Shown piece after piece: positions 11,912 through 23,924 of a DNA stretch of 64,000 nucleotides. A model generated the notes under the pieces. That model was not told the DNA's origin and ran no database searches. It worked only from the letters and a program-made list of their open reading frames with translations. Each line of letters starts with the position of its first letter. Position 1 is the stretch's first letter. The translations under genes were made by a program, and so were the position numbers. The stretch comes from Adiantum capillus-veneris (Eukaryota > Streptophyta > Polypodiopsida > Polypodiales > Pteridaceae), in NCBI GenBank assembly GCA_014529385.2, contig CM043966.1, forward strand, positions 107,347,587-107,411,586. Reading direction: 5' to 3'.

Positions 11912-12585
11912 GTGTAAAGTGCAAAGTGCAAGAGCTCTATCTCCTTCTCCAAGCTTGTTGAAAAGTTGAGAGCCTACACCAACACTCTTGGCTAATGGAA
12001 TGAAAATCCAACCAAGATCCATGCTCCAATGCTTAAGCTTGCCATCTTCTTCATCAATATTATGCTATTATGCTATGCTATGCAAGAAGAGTGATGATAA
12101 GTAAGGAACTATCTCTTTCTCCTTTGTTACTTCTTCTTCCTCTTCCCTACCCTTATTCCCCACTAGCTTTCTCCACCTTTGAAGGTGTTTGAGGCCTTGG
12201 GACTGAGGCAATGAATGGTAAATGCTTTTACAAGATTATGCTATGCTTGTGATGCATGAAGCTTTCCATCTTAATTCCATCACCTAGGTCACAAGGAACA
12301 CAAAGATTGCATTGTACCAAGTCTCTCTTGATGGGAGAATCTATAATAAAAAAGCATATTGGAGGGGGGATATGCTCCACATAAATCCCGTCCTCAACTT
12401 TTGTCAACTTCTCTAACTCTCTCTTTTGCAAAATTATTGTTCATGCCAAGTTAATTAAATGTATGTTTAAGTTGCTACCGCTAATCAAGTTCACCCTCTA
12501 TGTTCTCAAAGTAGTCTCATGAAAATGCTCACTCTAATTCTCCTTATTTAGTTATTCTCAAAGTTCTTAGGCCATTTCCATTACA
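11050..12585 (+). repeat. Element A 3' LTR
   Basis: Copy of 4032-5621, with the first T changed to G (GGTCATAAAATC) and ending CCATTACA. Contains a CT array at about 11874-11908. Confidence 0.92.
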
Positions 12586-12650
12586 CGGCACACGCACACG
12601 CAAACGCACGCGCACGTGCACGCGCACGCACGCACACACACACACACACA
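12586..12650. repeat. CA/CG dinucleotide-rich tract
   Basis: Alternating purine-pyrimidine run (cacacg, cgcgcacg, then CA units) directly against the end of element A; potentially Z-DNA forming by composition. Confidence 0.85.
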
Positions 12651-13825
12651 AAGCTGAATATTTTCTCTTCTCATTCCTTCTAAGGGACAATATTGAATTT
12701 TCAAGCGACACGATTATAACCTCAAATGCAATTTGCTTGAACACAACGAGTGATTGTATAGAGGCATTCAACTTTGTCTAGCACTTCTACATCTATTGTG
12801 ATTCAATAAGAATCTTGCCATGCCTATGACCATTCCATCAAGTCATACCACCGCAACTTCATCAATTCAATGAGGATGAGGAGCTTGGGAGGCACAAAAA
12901 AGTTTGAGATGGTGTGACAAGTTGATCATTCCTTTTTGTGCCATCAGTTTGTCTTGTGTTCACTCTACAATTAATTTATGAATTTGACATAGATGGAGAG
13001 TGCTTGAAAATGAATGTTTCCCTTCAAAGGTAGGCTGATGCATTTGTAGACAATTGTGGGTAAGAACCCATGTGAAATTGTTTTTTCCCAAACTTACAAT
13101 AGTGAGTGGATGTATTGTATTTTCCAAAATAAATATACAGAGAGACTTGAAGCTTGTGTCAAGCCTTGAGGGATATCAGATTACATCAATAAGGTACCCA
13201 ACCTCACAAAGAGGCAACCAGCTAACCAACTACCCATATTCTAGTCAACTTAGGCCGTCAATACGACAATGATCCCTATACCTCCCGTCCAAAGAAGGAC
13301 CCATTTTAACTTTTAAGGACTTGAGCTATAGCTAAGAAGAAGTATGCTACAATCTTGATATAATCCCCCCACCCACCAAAGGTGACGTCCAAGTAATCTC
13401 TATGCGGTTTTTCCTTAAATAATTAATCATTCATAATCTAACATCAACTTCCTATGACAATGAAAAGCACACGGACAATTGAACCACAACCAAAGTATGT
13501 GACTCAAGCATTGGTGCATAGCAAAACATTTTCCTACCAATACCATTGCAATGCTTTAATCTATAAAAAAACTTTAGTGCTGCTCACTCATTTATGTATA
13601 CATAGTAGGATAAATAATCATAAGTAATGGCTACATTTTACGAAAGCACCTCTAACACAAATATAAAAACCTAGAATGAAAGGAAACACCTAATTTTTAC
13701 AAATTCAATGTCTTTTTTGAGAACAAATAAGTGCAAATGCAATACCAATGGACTTGAAAACAATAAAGTATCTAATCCATAACTGACATAGTATACTCCA
13801 CGTAAAATGTCAGAACTATTAGTAA
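12651..13825. other. Spacer without recognisable gene
   Basis: AT-rich DNA with only short random frames on both strands. Nothing recognised. Confidence 0.5.
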
Positions 13826-13859
13826 CACTACAATACATCGCGCAAATGATGGCTTATAA

Positions 13860-13990
13860 AACTCCAAAGCATTGGTATAGGCATGTATACGTGTTAGTAA
13901 CGTACTATCAAAATATGCATTAGTATACACAACATTGATGTATGTGCTAAAATATACCAACACATATACCAACACCTAGACAACCATCCA
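13860..13990. repeat. Possible subterminal repeats (left)
   Basis: Several copies of gcattggtata, tatgcattagtata and inverted tataccaacac / tatactgatgcc, related to the units at 17545-17655. Confidence 0.5.
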
Positions 13991-14164
13991 TATCAACACC
14001 TATACTGATGCCAAAACTTGTCTACTGTTTATGAGCAAAGAGGATTAGAAGCTAGTGCTGCTTGTATTGCATCATCAAAACCAGTTCTCTCTACTAAACA
14101 GGAAGAGTGCAAAGGCAACCGCACTCCACCTATATGTTGGCTAAAAGTTGAGCAGTATTGTGAG

Positions 14165-15300
14165 GACAAGATTTTAGAACCATAACCATGAAAAGATTCA
14201 CAAACCATAACCATAACAAGATTCACAAACTATAACCATCACTCAAGGGGTTCACCGTTCAGTAGCCCCCTATAGAACGTGCGTCCATGGGGTATTAAAA
14301 AAACCCCTCTTTTAACATGTCTGAATGAATAAAATGACCCTTTATTTTAGAGTTTTTCCAAAATTGAATATAAACCCCACTTATTTTAATGTCTCTGTTA
14401 AATTGCCTAAAATTTTTGCATTTCAAAACCCCTTCTTTTGAATTCACGTTATACATTAACATGGTTACATAGTGCACCCCCGGAGAACCATCACAAGATT
14501 TGCAAACCATAACCATAGCAAGATTCCAAAATCATAACCATAACAAGATTTACAAACCATAATTAGAACAAAATTCCCAAACCACAACCTATAGATTCTC
14601 AAACCATAACCATGACCATAACATGATACCAAAACCATACCCATAACCATCACAAGCTTTTGAAACCATAACCATAGCATGATTCCAAAAGCATAACCAA
14701 AGAGAAATTTCGTATCCATGACCATAACATGATTCTAAAACCATAACCGTATCCATAACCGTAACCGTAACTGTAACCGTAACAGTAACCGTAACCATAA
14801 CATGATTCCAAAATCATAACCAAGGAGAAATTCCATAACCATGACCATAACATGACTCCAAAACCATAACCATAACCTTAAGCGGATTCCAAAACCATAA
14901 CCATAACATGATTCCAAAACCATAATCATAATAGGATTCTAAAACCATAACCAAAGAGAAATTCCATAACTATGACCATAACATGACTCCAAAATACTAA
15001 CCATAACCTTAAGCGGATTCCAAAATGATAACCATAACTATAACATGATTTCAAAACCATAACCATCACAAGAGTCTAAAAAATAACCATAATCACAACA
15101 AATCTCCAAAACCATAACCAAACAACAATTCCATAACCATGGAGATGATCAAAACCATAATTGCAACCATAAAAATGTTCATAATCATAAACAAAACCAA
15201 AATTGAGTATCCATGGATGTAACCAGAAGCAAAATATGAACCAAAATCATAATCATAATTAACCATACATGAACTATACTTAATGAAAACATATACATAA
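14165..15300. repeat. AACCAT-type minisatellite array
   Basis: About 1.1 kb dominated by the hexamer AACCAT and variants (aaccgt, aactgt), broken at intervals by spacers such as gattccaa, agagaaattccat and aacatgattcc, giving a higher-order unit of roughly 60-120 bases (for example the near copies at 14700-14830 and 14820-14990). Bases 14743-14800 are an almost pure run of ccgtaa/ctgtaa units. The unit is not the plant telomere repeat TTTAGGG. Minus-strand frames of the YGYGYGF kind here are by-products of the repeat. Confidence 0.9.
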
Positions 15301-15699
15301 ACCTTACTCGTCGTCAAGGTAATTCCTTCTAGTTGATGGCCTCTCCCTCATCGTGAATCTGGCATATTAGAGTCAACAATCCAATGCTTGAATCCATATT
15401 TTTCTTCTTGATGTGTAGGAGGATGCTTCATGGCAAGATCCTATTTGGTAGAAACACTTAACCATAGGATATATATCAAAAAACACATGCACATACACTA
15501 TTTAAATAGTGTATGTCACTTACAAACTCATGTCAAAGAGTCTTGTAGCCTCCACTCCCAAGATGAGATGATCTTATAGACTCGAGGCGTATTCTACCTG
15601 CATCTCTCTGCTAGTGAAACCTATCGTCAAGATGCTCCTCGCCTCTCGCATGATCCTCGTCTAATCCTATGTATCCAACCATGCCAGCTTTGGATTATT

Positions 15700-16430
15700 A
15701 TTCTTGTATTGGTCTCTACCTTTGATCAACAATGTGACATTGTTGCAATAGCCACACCTAGGATCCAATCATTGGAGACTGGATTATACCCATCTGCTAG
15801 CCTATACTCTCTATGAATGGCATCAATGATGTAATTATTCCTCTCCTAATCCTGAGTATTTAAATGCTCCATCATAGAGTGCTCAAACTGCATCGTACAG
15901 AGGTGTAAAACCCTCATCACATGGACTTTCCAGCCCCATCCATAATCGGTGCCCATCATGGCCTTCTACACCTTGATATGATCAAACTCATGTGATCCTC
16001 AAGGTGTATGTGGTGTGGTAAGCGGTGTGCTCTCTACTGAAGAGAAAGGTGGATACTCTCTCAATAGTGTGGGTGCATCGATAGCACCACTACCGCAACA
16101 AGCACCACCACCTAAATGACGAGACCTACGTTGTCTCAAAGAAGAACAAGAGAGAGCAGTCTCTGTTGTAGCTTTGACCCATTGGTGTAACTAGGATGCT
16201 CGTCAAAGGTGTGGAACCACTGGTCTTTGTGAATGGAATGCTAATCTGAGGGGTCGGAGTATCTGGTTGGAAAGGACCAGTGCTCCAAAATTGTTGTGCA
16301 TATACGGTCTACTGAGGGGAAAACTGTGACAATGTAGCCATTTATTCAAGTGACATGTCGGCTGGAATAACTGGAAAACTAAATCTTGGAGATTATGGCT
16401 CCTTGTCATTTTCCATGGCTGCAAAAACTA
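15700..16430 (-). pseudogene. Degraded reading frame, possibly second CACTA-type gene
   Basis: Minus-strand translation gives protein-like stretches broken by stops: a start near 16424 followed by PRFSFPVIPADMSLE, then PFQPDTPTPQISIPF (about 16270), and further on MMGTDYGWGWKVHVMRVLHL (about 15910-15965) and LADGYNPVSNDWILGVAIA (about 15745-15800). Stops occur every 20-80 codons. I do not recognise the family. Its place directly downstream of the DUF4216-like piece on the same strand fits the second gene of a CACTA element, but that is inference. Confidence 0.4.
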
Positions 16431-16589
16431 ATATGAAAATATATATTCAGTACGTTAGTTCATTTAATCATAAATAACTAGCTTAAGAAACACAAATCAC
16501 TATCTCTTCAATATTGGAGAGTAATTAAAATACATTAATCAAAAGTAGACATTACAAGACAGTTCTTAACAAAAATTATCTATTAAGTC

Positions 16590-17079
16590 TCTCATCTTTT
16601 ATGAGAGCTGATGCACCAAAGACATCTATCTCTATCTGAACTTCTACATCTTCATTGTCAAATTCCACTGTCGCATCCATCTTTACATCTATCTCAGTAT
16701 CTGATCGCTCAGCTTCAGGTTCAGGAATCTACTTACCAAGAGCATTGAATTCAAGCTCCATATCCTCATCCCAATCATTCACAATTCGAGCACACTGTTC
16801 ATGTGTCTCTTTATTCTCAACCTCCAGTCCTTCACAAAATTGTTTACTCTGTGGAGTAACTTGGACAACAAAGAGCCAGCACAATTTAGTCAAATTTTCT
16901 TCATATTTTTCATTCCATAGTGGATCTATGATAAACAAAACCTCTTTACAATGTTGCAAAAGTACAAATGTATCCGAATTGTCCATCCACACCCGCATAG
17001 AGTTCACTTGAATTAGTCCACTCCTATCTTTTTGCATAGTTGCATTGGGATCACCAGTAATAACCTTGAACCACTTCAC
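16590..17079 (-). pseudogene. CACTA transposase C-terminal (DUF4216-like) fragment
   Basis: The frame from 17079 reads KWFKVITGDPNATMQKD, then SGLIQVNSMRVW, DNSDTFVLLQHCKEVLFIID: the pattern of the DUF4216 region of plant En/Spm transposases (a basic VN..R segment followed by PFVLA.Q..QVFYV.D). One stop (TAG at about 16731) separates it from an acidic tail (ERSDTEIDVKMDATVEFDNE) that ends in TAA near 16570. A T-rich run ending in CTGCAAG just upstream (about 17080-17100) looks like a splice acceptor. The catalytic DDE core is not present. Confidence 0.55.
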
Positions 17080-17167
17080 AACTTGCAGAAAAAAAAAGAG
17101 AAACAGAATTCACATTTGGCCAGTGTGAGTACAAAGAGCTTGGGGGATTGAAGAAAAACCTATAAGG

Positions 17168-17323
<156 letters not shown>

Positions 17324-17544
17324 TGTTACACACACACAAATACACAATCAATATAGCATAACCCCCCCAAAAAAAACATACCTTTTCATTGCATGAGGGT
17401 GTGTGAGTGGAAATCCAAAGTCGAGTGAGGCCCAATGTGGTAGATCTATAGTTTAGAAGTAGAAACCCAAGAGAGGAGTAAGGAGAAGAAGAAAAAAATG
17501 GGAAAAAAATGTAGAAATGAACCCGTAGGTTCCATTTTATAGGT

Positions 17545-17655
17545 GGGCATCAGTATATGCATTGGTTTGAGCATCGGTATACGCATCGGTATATACATCA
17601 AAATATGTGCCGGTATAAGCATCAAAATATGCATCACTATACGCGTCAATATTTG
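17545..17655. repeat. 12-base minisatellite (gcatcggtatac)
   Basis: About nine imperfect 12-base units (gcatcagtatat, gcatcggtatac, gcatcaaaatat and so on). Related units occur at 13860-13990 in both orientations, as in CACTA subterminal regions. Confidence 0.75.
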
Positions 17656-17771
17656 AAACTTGATTTTTAAAGAAATTGTGTCTCTCTCTAGTTTTAGAAA
17701 TGCATATGTTGACACTCGGCAACGACATTGATAACTTAATGTTAGCAATGAGTTAGTCTCTTGTAGAGTGA

Positions 17772-18499
17772 AAACAAATGAAATAGGTAGTGGCTAACCA
17801 GTATCATACAAAGGATGTCTTGGTGGAGTCGCAGTTGGAGGAACATAATAAGTGTAACAATAGCCAAATTTTGGAATACTACGATACATTGACCACCCTT
17901 CTTGCAAATGAAATCCCACAAACTCTATCGTCCACCATTCATTTGATTAATCCAAAGGGTTTACATCATACACGCCTTATGGATGCACATCATAATTTTC
18001 AATGGATTGCTCCATGATTTCCGAAAAGCATTCCATAGGAGGAACTACTCTAGTTCAAAACATGAGACAAACTTCAACCAAATACATATGCATCAATGCA
18101 CCCACAAACTTAGTGAAAGTGATATAACGTGCATTACCCTTGTCTAAAGTTGTCTACAATGGTCATGACGAAACACAAATAGAGTACTTGAGGCCTCTTT
18201 TAAATGACAGGATTCCTTACATGTCTCAAGACACAAAGGTAGTACTTCATATTGTTTTAATGAAAACATCATATAAACCAAGATCTCAAATACTAATCAA
18301 AGTAAACTCTACACCTTTATGTCATGCACACAAAGCAACACAACTATACAACCAAACAAAAGAACACGCTCATTACATTACTCTACCAACAAAGTTCAAT
18401 GCAACACATGCTTTAATACATAAGGGTATTTAATAAAATGATCACACAAAAGCAGGTGCTTGAATTATAGACTATAGCCAAGATTGAAGGCACTTATAA
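17772..18499. other. Spacer
   Basis: Plus-strand frames of 75 and 97 codons exist (17790, 18140) but show no recognisable motif or composition bias. I do not call them genes. Confidence 0.4.
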
Positions 18500-19070
18500 T
18501 ATGGCATGGGCATTAGAATCTCAAGCCATATCTGTCATAAGTGCATTAATTAGGTTCAAGTGGACTTTGAGCCTTGTCACCTCTCCTTCTACAACACTAA
18601 CTTGCTCCTTAAGTGCATCAATCTAGCATTCCCTACCAGTCAAGTATGAGTTTTGTATATCAATTCAAAATGTTGTTGCTCTAGGAATATCAACATGTTA
18701 AACTGGTTCTCCTCAATCTGAGTCATTCCATTGTTGAAAATGTACATAAACACACCTCATTCCAAAGTTCTACAATTACTGGTCATTGGCTTGTTGAGTC
18801 TTCCAACAAAGCCTCTAAGTGCCTTTCAATTTCCAACTACCTACACTCACTATGGGCAAAGAACTCCTGCATTTCTACCAAGAGTTTCTCAATCCCATCA
18901 TGTACCACCGGATCAGCAAAAGAGGATCCTATAGCACAAGGAATTCTCTTTGCTGCTTGAATGCTTGAAATCCTTGGAGGAATGGGCTTAGTTCCATCAG
19001 ATTCAATCTCAATGATGAAATTGGTAGTAGTGCTTTCCATAATTGTACCATTAAACATCACATGTGACAA
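18500..19070 (-). pseudogene. Degraded minus-strand frame with coiled-coil segment
   Basis: From ATG 19070 the frame runs to about 18837 (IEIESDGTKPIPPRISSIQA, then IEKLLVEMQEFFAHSE) and, past a stop, continues as LEIERHLEALLEDSTSQ. Further down, after more stops, comes IDALKEQVSVVEGEVTRLKV (about 18555-18615), with the heptad spacing of a coiled coil. No family recognised. It may be a fragment of a transposon-encoded protein given the surroundings; this is a guess. Confidence 0.35.
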
Positions 19071-19652
19071 TGCACAAAAAAGCTAAACTATGTTTTAACT
19101 ACCACAAAGGGAGTAGACCCTTGTGTAATATATGCTAAATACTCCACATTAATCATGGCAAAAAAAGCATATACTACAAAACGTCCCAGGTGCTCAAGTC
19201 CAGCAAGAATGCATAGAGATACTTTAGTTCATCTTACATCTTAGTAGTGTGTATGGTTTTCTGTCTTTCTTTGTGTGGATCATCCTCTCTCTCTTCCCCC
19301 CCCCCCCCCCCCCCCCCCCCCCAACACCCCCCTCTGCCATAGATCCTTTTACAAAAGAGAGAATCAATGCATAAAATTGGCATTATTACACCAAAAAATC
19401 TATACTCTATGAACATAATAGTTTGTACTTAGAGAATTCAAGTCTTTTGACAAAAAACTTTATTGCATAGACAACTAGAAAAGTCAAAATAAACATGAAT
19501 ACCCTAGAAAATGTATCAAGAGATATTAAAATATATTTTATGACCATGGTTGAGCTCTTGATATAATTGACAAAGAAACAAACTCAATGAGAGACACTAC
19601 TGTGCAACAAATGATCTAGAAAGCAAAATTATTGCAACTCGCTTCATCACGT
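19071..19652. other. Spacer with poly-C tract
   Basis: No gene. Bases 19296-19322 are 27 consecutive C residues, an unusual homopolymer that may also reflect assembly uncertainty. Confidence 0.7.
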
Positions 19653-20781
19653 TGTGAGCGGGTTGGAAACACACACAAAGCCTCTACGATAAGACGACAC
19701 ACACTTTTGAAATAACACACACACACACACACACATTATGGGGCACCACTTGGCTTACACACATTCGCTTGGCCGAGACATGAAACACACAGATGGAGTG
19801 AGAAGAGAGAGATTTTCCACTTGCCCACTCAACACTCACACATACACACTCACACACACACTATCAATTCAGCTCAAAGGAGGAAAACTGCTGTTCTTTA
19901 GACTCATGAAGCTCAGCCCAACACCAATGGGGCATATAGTTTACACAATATTGAGGAAATACACCATATACAACCACAAAGTTAAGTAGAGTCTTCACTC
20001 ATCGGAGAAGATTACACAGGAAAACAAAAGAAAATTTGTGAGTAATTTGGAAAAATGGACAGTTCCATTGCATTCGGAACGGCCAAAAACCCCACCCTAC
20101 AATGTCATAGTGCTGTTTAGGGCCAAAAAATGCTCCCAAATGAGCAAAAAGTGAGCTGCGGGTATTGCTCTTCTTCTCCAAGTTTTTTATATTCTTTCTC
20201 TCTGGTTTTTCAGTTCCCACACTTAGCTTTATTACTTGGGCACCTTTGGCCTTTTAGTTGACCTCAAACAGACCCCGAACATGACAAAAAGTGGCCTCAC
20301 AGTGCATAGTTGTCACCCTGCTGCATCCATCCGCACACCTGGCACTCAACTTTTTCCAATAATGCATCTCACAATCACGTGAGTGGCCCCCAAATACAAT
20401 TCTCATGATAACCTTTTTGCATAATTCATCACAAAAAAACAAACCCACTGTGTCTTCACTTACTCACGTGCAAGAATTGATCCCATTTGACCTCCTAACG
20501 CCACTCGATGCCATCTAACACACCTGCTTACCTCATGGCATGGGCCCGCCGATAGCTTCCTCGAGAGGTTTAAGCACCACAAGCTCCTCTTATTATAGAA
20601 AAACACACTGATACTCGTGATAATGAAAATGGATGCACTATGTACATCCTGCCCTACTTGTACACATGTGGGCCCCACATAACCACCTGGTTCTGAAGAA
20701 TGGGAAATTATTTATTTTATGGACCATGCATGTTTATATATATATATATGCACAATCCCTTGCTCCAAAAAACTCCTACCA
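19653..20781 (-). repeat. Element C 3' LTR
   Basis: Plus-strand view TGTGAGCGGG...CTCCTACCA, matching 35626-36789. In element orientation it starts TGGTAGGAG and is preceded by the purine-rich tract aggggatgggaaaacta (20782-20800), the likely polypurine primer. Confidence 0.9.
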
Positions 20782-20857
20782 TAGTTTTCCCATCCCCTAG
20801 CCTGCTAGATCATTCATGATCAACACAACAACAAAAAAAGATATGAGACTCGTCGCG

Positions 20858-22414
20858 TCACAAAGTCTCCTCATCCCTCATCAACTTTAATTGCTCCACA
20901 TACAGCTCATCTTGCTCCACCATCATTAACCTGGCATGATATAATTTAATATGCAATCCATTTACCCTTGACTTATGTAGAATCCCATCCAAGTTAGCCA
21001 GCTGATATGTACCATTCGAAAAACCCTCCACTACCTTGAAAGGGCCTTCCCATTTAATTTGAAACTTCTTTTGGAAGGTGTTTTCTAGCTTACTGTTGTA
21101 GCGCAAAACCAATTCATGCTTCTTGATACTTTTACTTTTGAACTTTTCATTTATCTTTGCGAAAGCCTTATCCTGAATCTGCCCATAATGTTCCAATGCA
21201 CTCATCCTATCCAGCTGAACCTGTTGTAACTGTAAGAGCCTCTCTTTGAATGCATCACTAGGCGGCCCAAGCAGCTTCTCTAGCATCTTGACCACAGGCA
21301 ACTCTACTTCCACACGCAATAGTGCTTCCTTTCCATATACCAAATGAAATGGAGTAAACCATGTGCCTGTCTTCATCGAAGTATGGTAAGCCCATAATAC
21401 ACTAGGCAATTCCAAATCCCAATTCTTTCCTTGGTGCTTTGTCACTTTTGAAAGATTTTGTACCAACTCACCATTGAATCTTTCATTTAAGCCATTACAC
21501 TGCGGGTAATAAGGAGTGGTATGCTGGTGCCTAATCTTCATCTTCACGCATAAGAAGTCTAGTAGTTTAGCTCTAAATCCTGGCCCCTTGTCCGAAAGTA
21601 GCTCTAGTGGCACTCCAAACTTGCAACATATTTCATCGTACACAAATTTAGACACATCCTTTGCAGCGGTTTGTTTTACTGCTATAGCCTTGGCCCATCT
21701 AGAGAGATAGTCCAGTGCAATCAAAATATAGCTTTTGCCCCTGCTTGTGATAGGTAACGGGCCTATTGCATCAATCCCCCACTTTTGAAACACATCAAAT
21801 GCCATAATGGTTTTTTGTAGCTCTGGATTCAACACTCCCTTCCCAGATGCTTGACACATATTGCAAGACCTACACCAATGGTGAACATCCTTGTGCAAAC
21901 TAGGCCATACATACCCCTCTTGCAAGATCTTATGCAAGGTGATCTTTAGAGAAAAATGTCCGCCACATGCGCCTTCATGATTCTCTTCCAACACTCTATA
22001 AAGCTCCTCCCGCCAAGGTACACATCTAAACACAAGATCAACCCCTTTCATGTTGAAGACATCACCAATCAGTTTGTAGCTAGATGCTCTACGTACAAAA
22101 CCATAATTCTTAGACTTCTGAATGTCCTTCAAAATGATTCCTGTTAGCAAACACTCCTCTTCTTGAGCCAAAATTTCTCGGCCATGATAAAGAGGTAAAT
22201 TGGTCCTCAACACAAATAGATCCCCAATCATGCTTTGAGCTGCTTCATATGCCTCTCCATTTAGAGCACGTTCAATGCGTTTGATGCTCCATGCTTCAAA
22301 ATTTTTTAATAGGCCTTTAATTCTGAAACACATTTCCTTCAATGAGGTGTTCTTGCTCTTCCACACACCCAACCCTTGCTTCACAACTAACAAGGCATCA
22401 CCTTTTATGCTCAA
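20858..22414 (-). CDS. Element C integrase with end of archaeal RNase H
   Basis: A 518-codon open frame. Residues about 1-70 finish the second RNase H (IKGDALLVVKQ holds a catalytic Asp). The integrase zinc-binding domain follows (H...GGHFSLKITLHK, then CRSCNMCQ, about residues 145-190). Catalytic core: Asp in WGIDAIGPLP, Asp in LLSDKGPGF, Glu in GLNERFNGELV. The C-terminal part has KFQIKWEGPFKVVEG, the GPY/F-type module. It is separated from the upstream RNase H only by an in-frame TGA at 22418-22420, so the M at 22414 is simply the first Met after the stop. Integrase would insert the cDNA into chromosomes. The frame is intact in itself but expression as part of a polyprotein is blocked. Confidence 0.85.
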   Translation of the reverse strand: MSIKGDALLVVKQGLGVWKSKNTSLKEMCFRIKGLLKNFEAWSIKRIERALNGEAYEAAQSMIGDLFVLRTNLPLYHGREILAQEEECLLTGIILKDIQKSKNYGFVRRASSYKLIGDVFNMKGVDLVFRCVPWREELYRVLEENHEGACGGHFSLKITLHKILQEGYVWPSLHKDVHHWCRSCNMCQASGKGVLNPELQKTIMAFDVFQKWGIDAIGPLPITSRGKSYILIALDYLSRWAKAIAVKQTAAKDVSKFVYDEICCKFGVPLELLSDKGPGFRAKLLDFLCVKMKIRHQHTTPYYPQCNGLNERFNGELVQNLSKVTKHQGKNWDLELPSVLWAYHTSMKTGTWFTPFHLVYGKEALLRVEVELPVVKMLEKLLGPPSDAFKERLLQLQQVQLDRMSALEHYGQIQDKAFAKINEKFKSKSIKKHELVLRYNSKLENTFQKKFQIKWEGPFKVVEGFSNGTYQLANLDGILHKSRVNGLHIKLYHARLMMVEQDELYVEQLKLMRDEETL

Positions 22415-22417
22415 CCT

Positions 22418-22735
22418 TCAAATCCCATGCTTCAAATAAATGTGTAATACGGCTTCCAATGTAGCATATTCAGCCTCATTGTTACTATGCGCATCCAATT
22501 TGAGCCCTCTCTTGCATACTAGCTTCCCCTCTGGATCGTAAAGTGCTATACCCTCTGAAGCCGCATCATGGCTCTTCCTGTATAAGCCATCAAAGAACAA
22601 AACATGTGCATTTCTGATCTGTGGAACTTCTTCGAGTACCTTTCTCACCGCCTCTTCCTTAACAATAAGGGGATTCTCCTTGTATGTCAACAAATCGGCT
22701 AGGGTAGCTCTTGTACTTTCTTCCACTAGAAAAGA
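22418..22735 (-). pseudogene. Element C archaeal-type RNase H, first part
   Basis: Contains LFFDGLYRKSHDAASEGIAL with the first catalytic Asp and SNNEAEYATLEAVL with the Glu. The frame stops at TGA 22418-22420 and continues in the same frame into the 518-codon ORF. The last acidic position (usually N.EAD) reads NGEAYE there, so the enzyme may be inactive. This domain removes RNA from RNA/DNA hybrids and is the marker of Tat elements. Confidence 0.8.
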
Positions 22736-23909
22736 GAACTCAAACTCTTATAGCTCAATTACCCACTTTTTGGCCACATTTGACATGTTAGTGCCATTAA
22801 TTAACTATGGCAAAAAAACATAACTTGTCAAGAAAACAAACGGTCGTGGTAGCAAGTAATGACAAAATCGTCGATAAGCAAATATTACACTGGCCATCAC
22901 TAGCTCTACTTCCGAGAGTTTTCTCTTTGCTACCAACTTCACTCAGCTTGCACAATACACTGGCCTCATATAATGGCTGCCCTTCCCATTTTGCAATAGC
23001 ATGGCTCCAATGGCATCATCCCCTACTGATGGATTTACATAAAATGCTTGCTCCCAATCAGGAGCCTGCATGGCTGATCACTCCCCTAACACCTCTTTCA
23101 CCTCTTGAAACACTTCTTCACACTTGTCATCCCATTGCAATGGGTCATGGTTTGCCATTTGTTGTAATGGATAAAGGAGCTATGAAGACAATGGAATAAA
23201 CCGTGCCATGTACTTTACTTTGTATATAAAGGTTGCCAATTGCTTTGTACTCGTAGGTGAACGAAGAAGAATAATAGACTTAACCTTGTCTAGATCAGCC
23301 TCAATGCCATTTTCTGACACCATGTGGTCCAATAACTTCAACCTTGGCTGTGCTAGTAGATGACATTTCTTTGGATTTAGTTGTCCTCCCCATTCACCAT
23401 ATTGATCCAATACCATCTGCAGCTTCTCATGGTGTTCAGCCCTACTGCTGTAGACACAGAAGTCATCCATAAAATCTTTAACAGAACTATCAATGAATGG
23501 TGTCAATACCCAATTTGCCCTCTCTTGATAGAAACATGGTCCATTTGACAACCCAAATGGAAATACCGTGTAGCAATAACAGCCCCATGGTGTAATGAAG
23601 GTTGCCTTTGTTCGGTCTTTAAGAGCAATCTTCAATTGCAAACAGCCTAAAAAACCATCACACACACTATACCTCTCATAACCTGCCAACTGAATCCAAG
23701 ATCTGATTGATGAATGGAAGAGGATATGGGTTCTTCTTAGTGGCTGCATTTAAGGGTTTAAAATATACACAAATCCTCCACTTTCCATCCTTCTTTGGAC
23801 TAACTACTATTGGACTCACCCATTCTGTGGTCTCCACAAGGACTATGAACGCTGCCTTCAATAACTTGTCCACCTCTTCCCTCAAGGCTTCCATTTGCTC
23901 TTGACCCAT
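22736..23909 (-). pseudogene. Element C reverse transcriptase and decayed first RNase H
   Basis: 23909-23676 reads EVDKLLKAAFI, TEWVSPIVVSPKKDGKWRI, FKPLNAATKKN (RT fingers). After a shift near 23690 the rest follows: FITPWGCYCY, PFGLSNGP, the active site DFMDDFCVYS (about 23460-23490) and LNPKKCHLL. Then a first RNase H with YVNPSVGDDAIGAMLLQNG (about 23000-23060), where the usual first Asp is absent, as in other Tat elements. Frame breaks occur near 23180 and 22970. RT copies element RNA into DNA in virus-like particles. Confidence 0.82.
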
Positions 23910-23924
23910 CCTTCTTAGCCTTTG

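Larger units (their letters stand above)
4032..12585 (+). mobile_element. Element A: old Ty3/gypsy LTR retrotransposon (family 1)
   Basis: Complete layout of LTR, primer site, gag, protease, RT, RNase H, integrase, C-terminal domain, polypurine tract, LTR. The two LTRs (4032-5621 and 11050-12585) differ at roughly one base in ten over the first 100-130 bases by eye, and the coding region holds many stops and shifts, so it is an old copy. Same family as B, F and H. The flanks are dinucleotide repeats on both sides (TA/GT left, CA right) and no target duplication is readable. Confidence 0.93.

Noticed and set aside
14743-14800. Interstitial telomere
   Set aside because: Units are ccgtaa/ccataa hexamers, not the plant heptamer TTTAGGG or a near variant.
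14465-15317. Gly-Tyr-rich minus-strand frames that look like a structural protein
   Set aside because: All frames follow the AACCAT hexamer; no start context, no conserved domain.
17790-18433. Two plus-strand frames of 75 and 97 codons
   Set aside because: No motif, no composition bias and no neighbour context; similar lengths arise by chance here.
19591-19625. CACTACTGTGCAACAAATGAT as the right end of the CACTA candidate
   Set aside because: It resembles the left terminus but in direct, not inverted, orientation.
22807-23199. Plus-strand 130-codon frame
   Set aside because: It lies opposite the RNase H region of element C, whose minus-strand reading explains the sequence.
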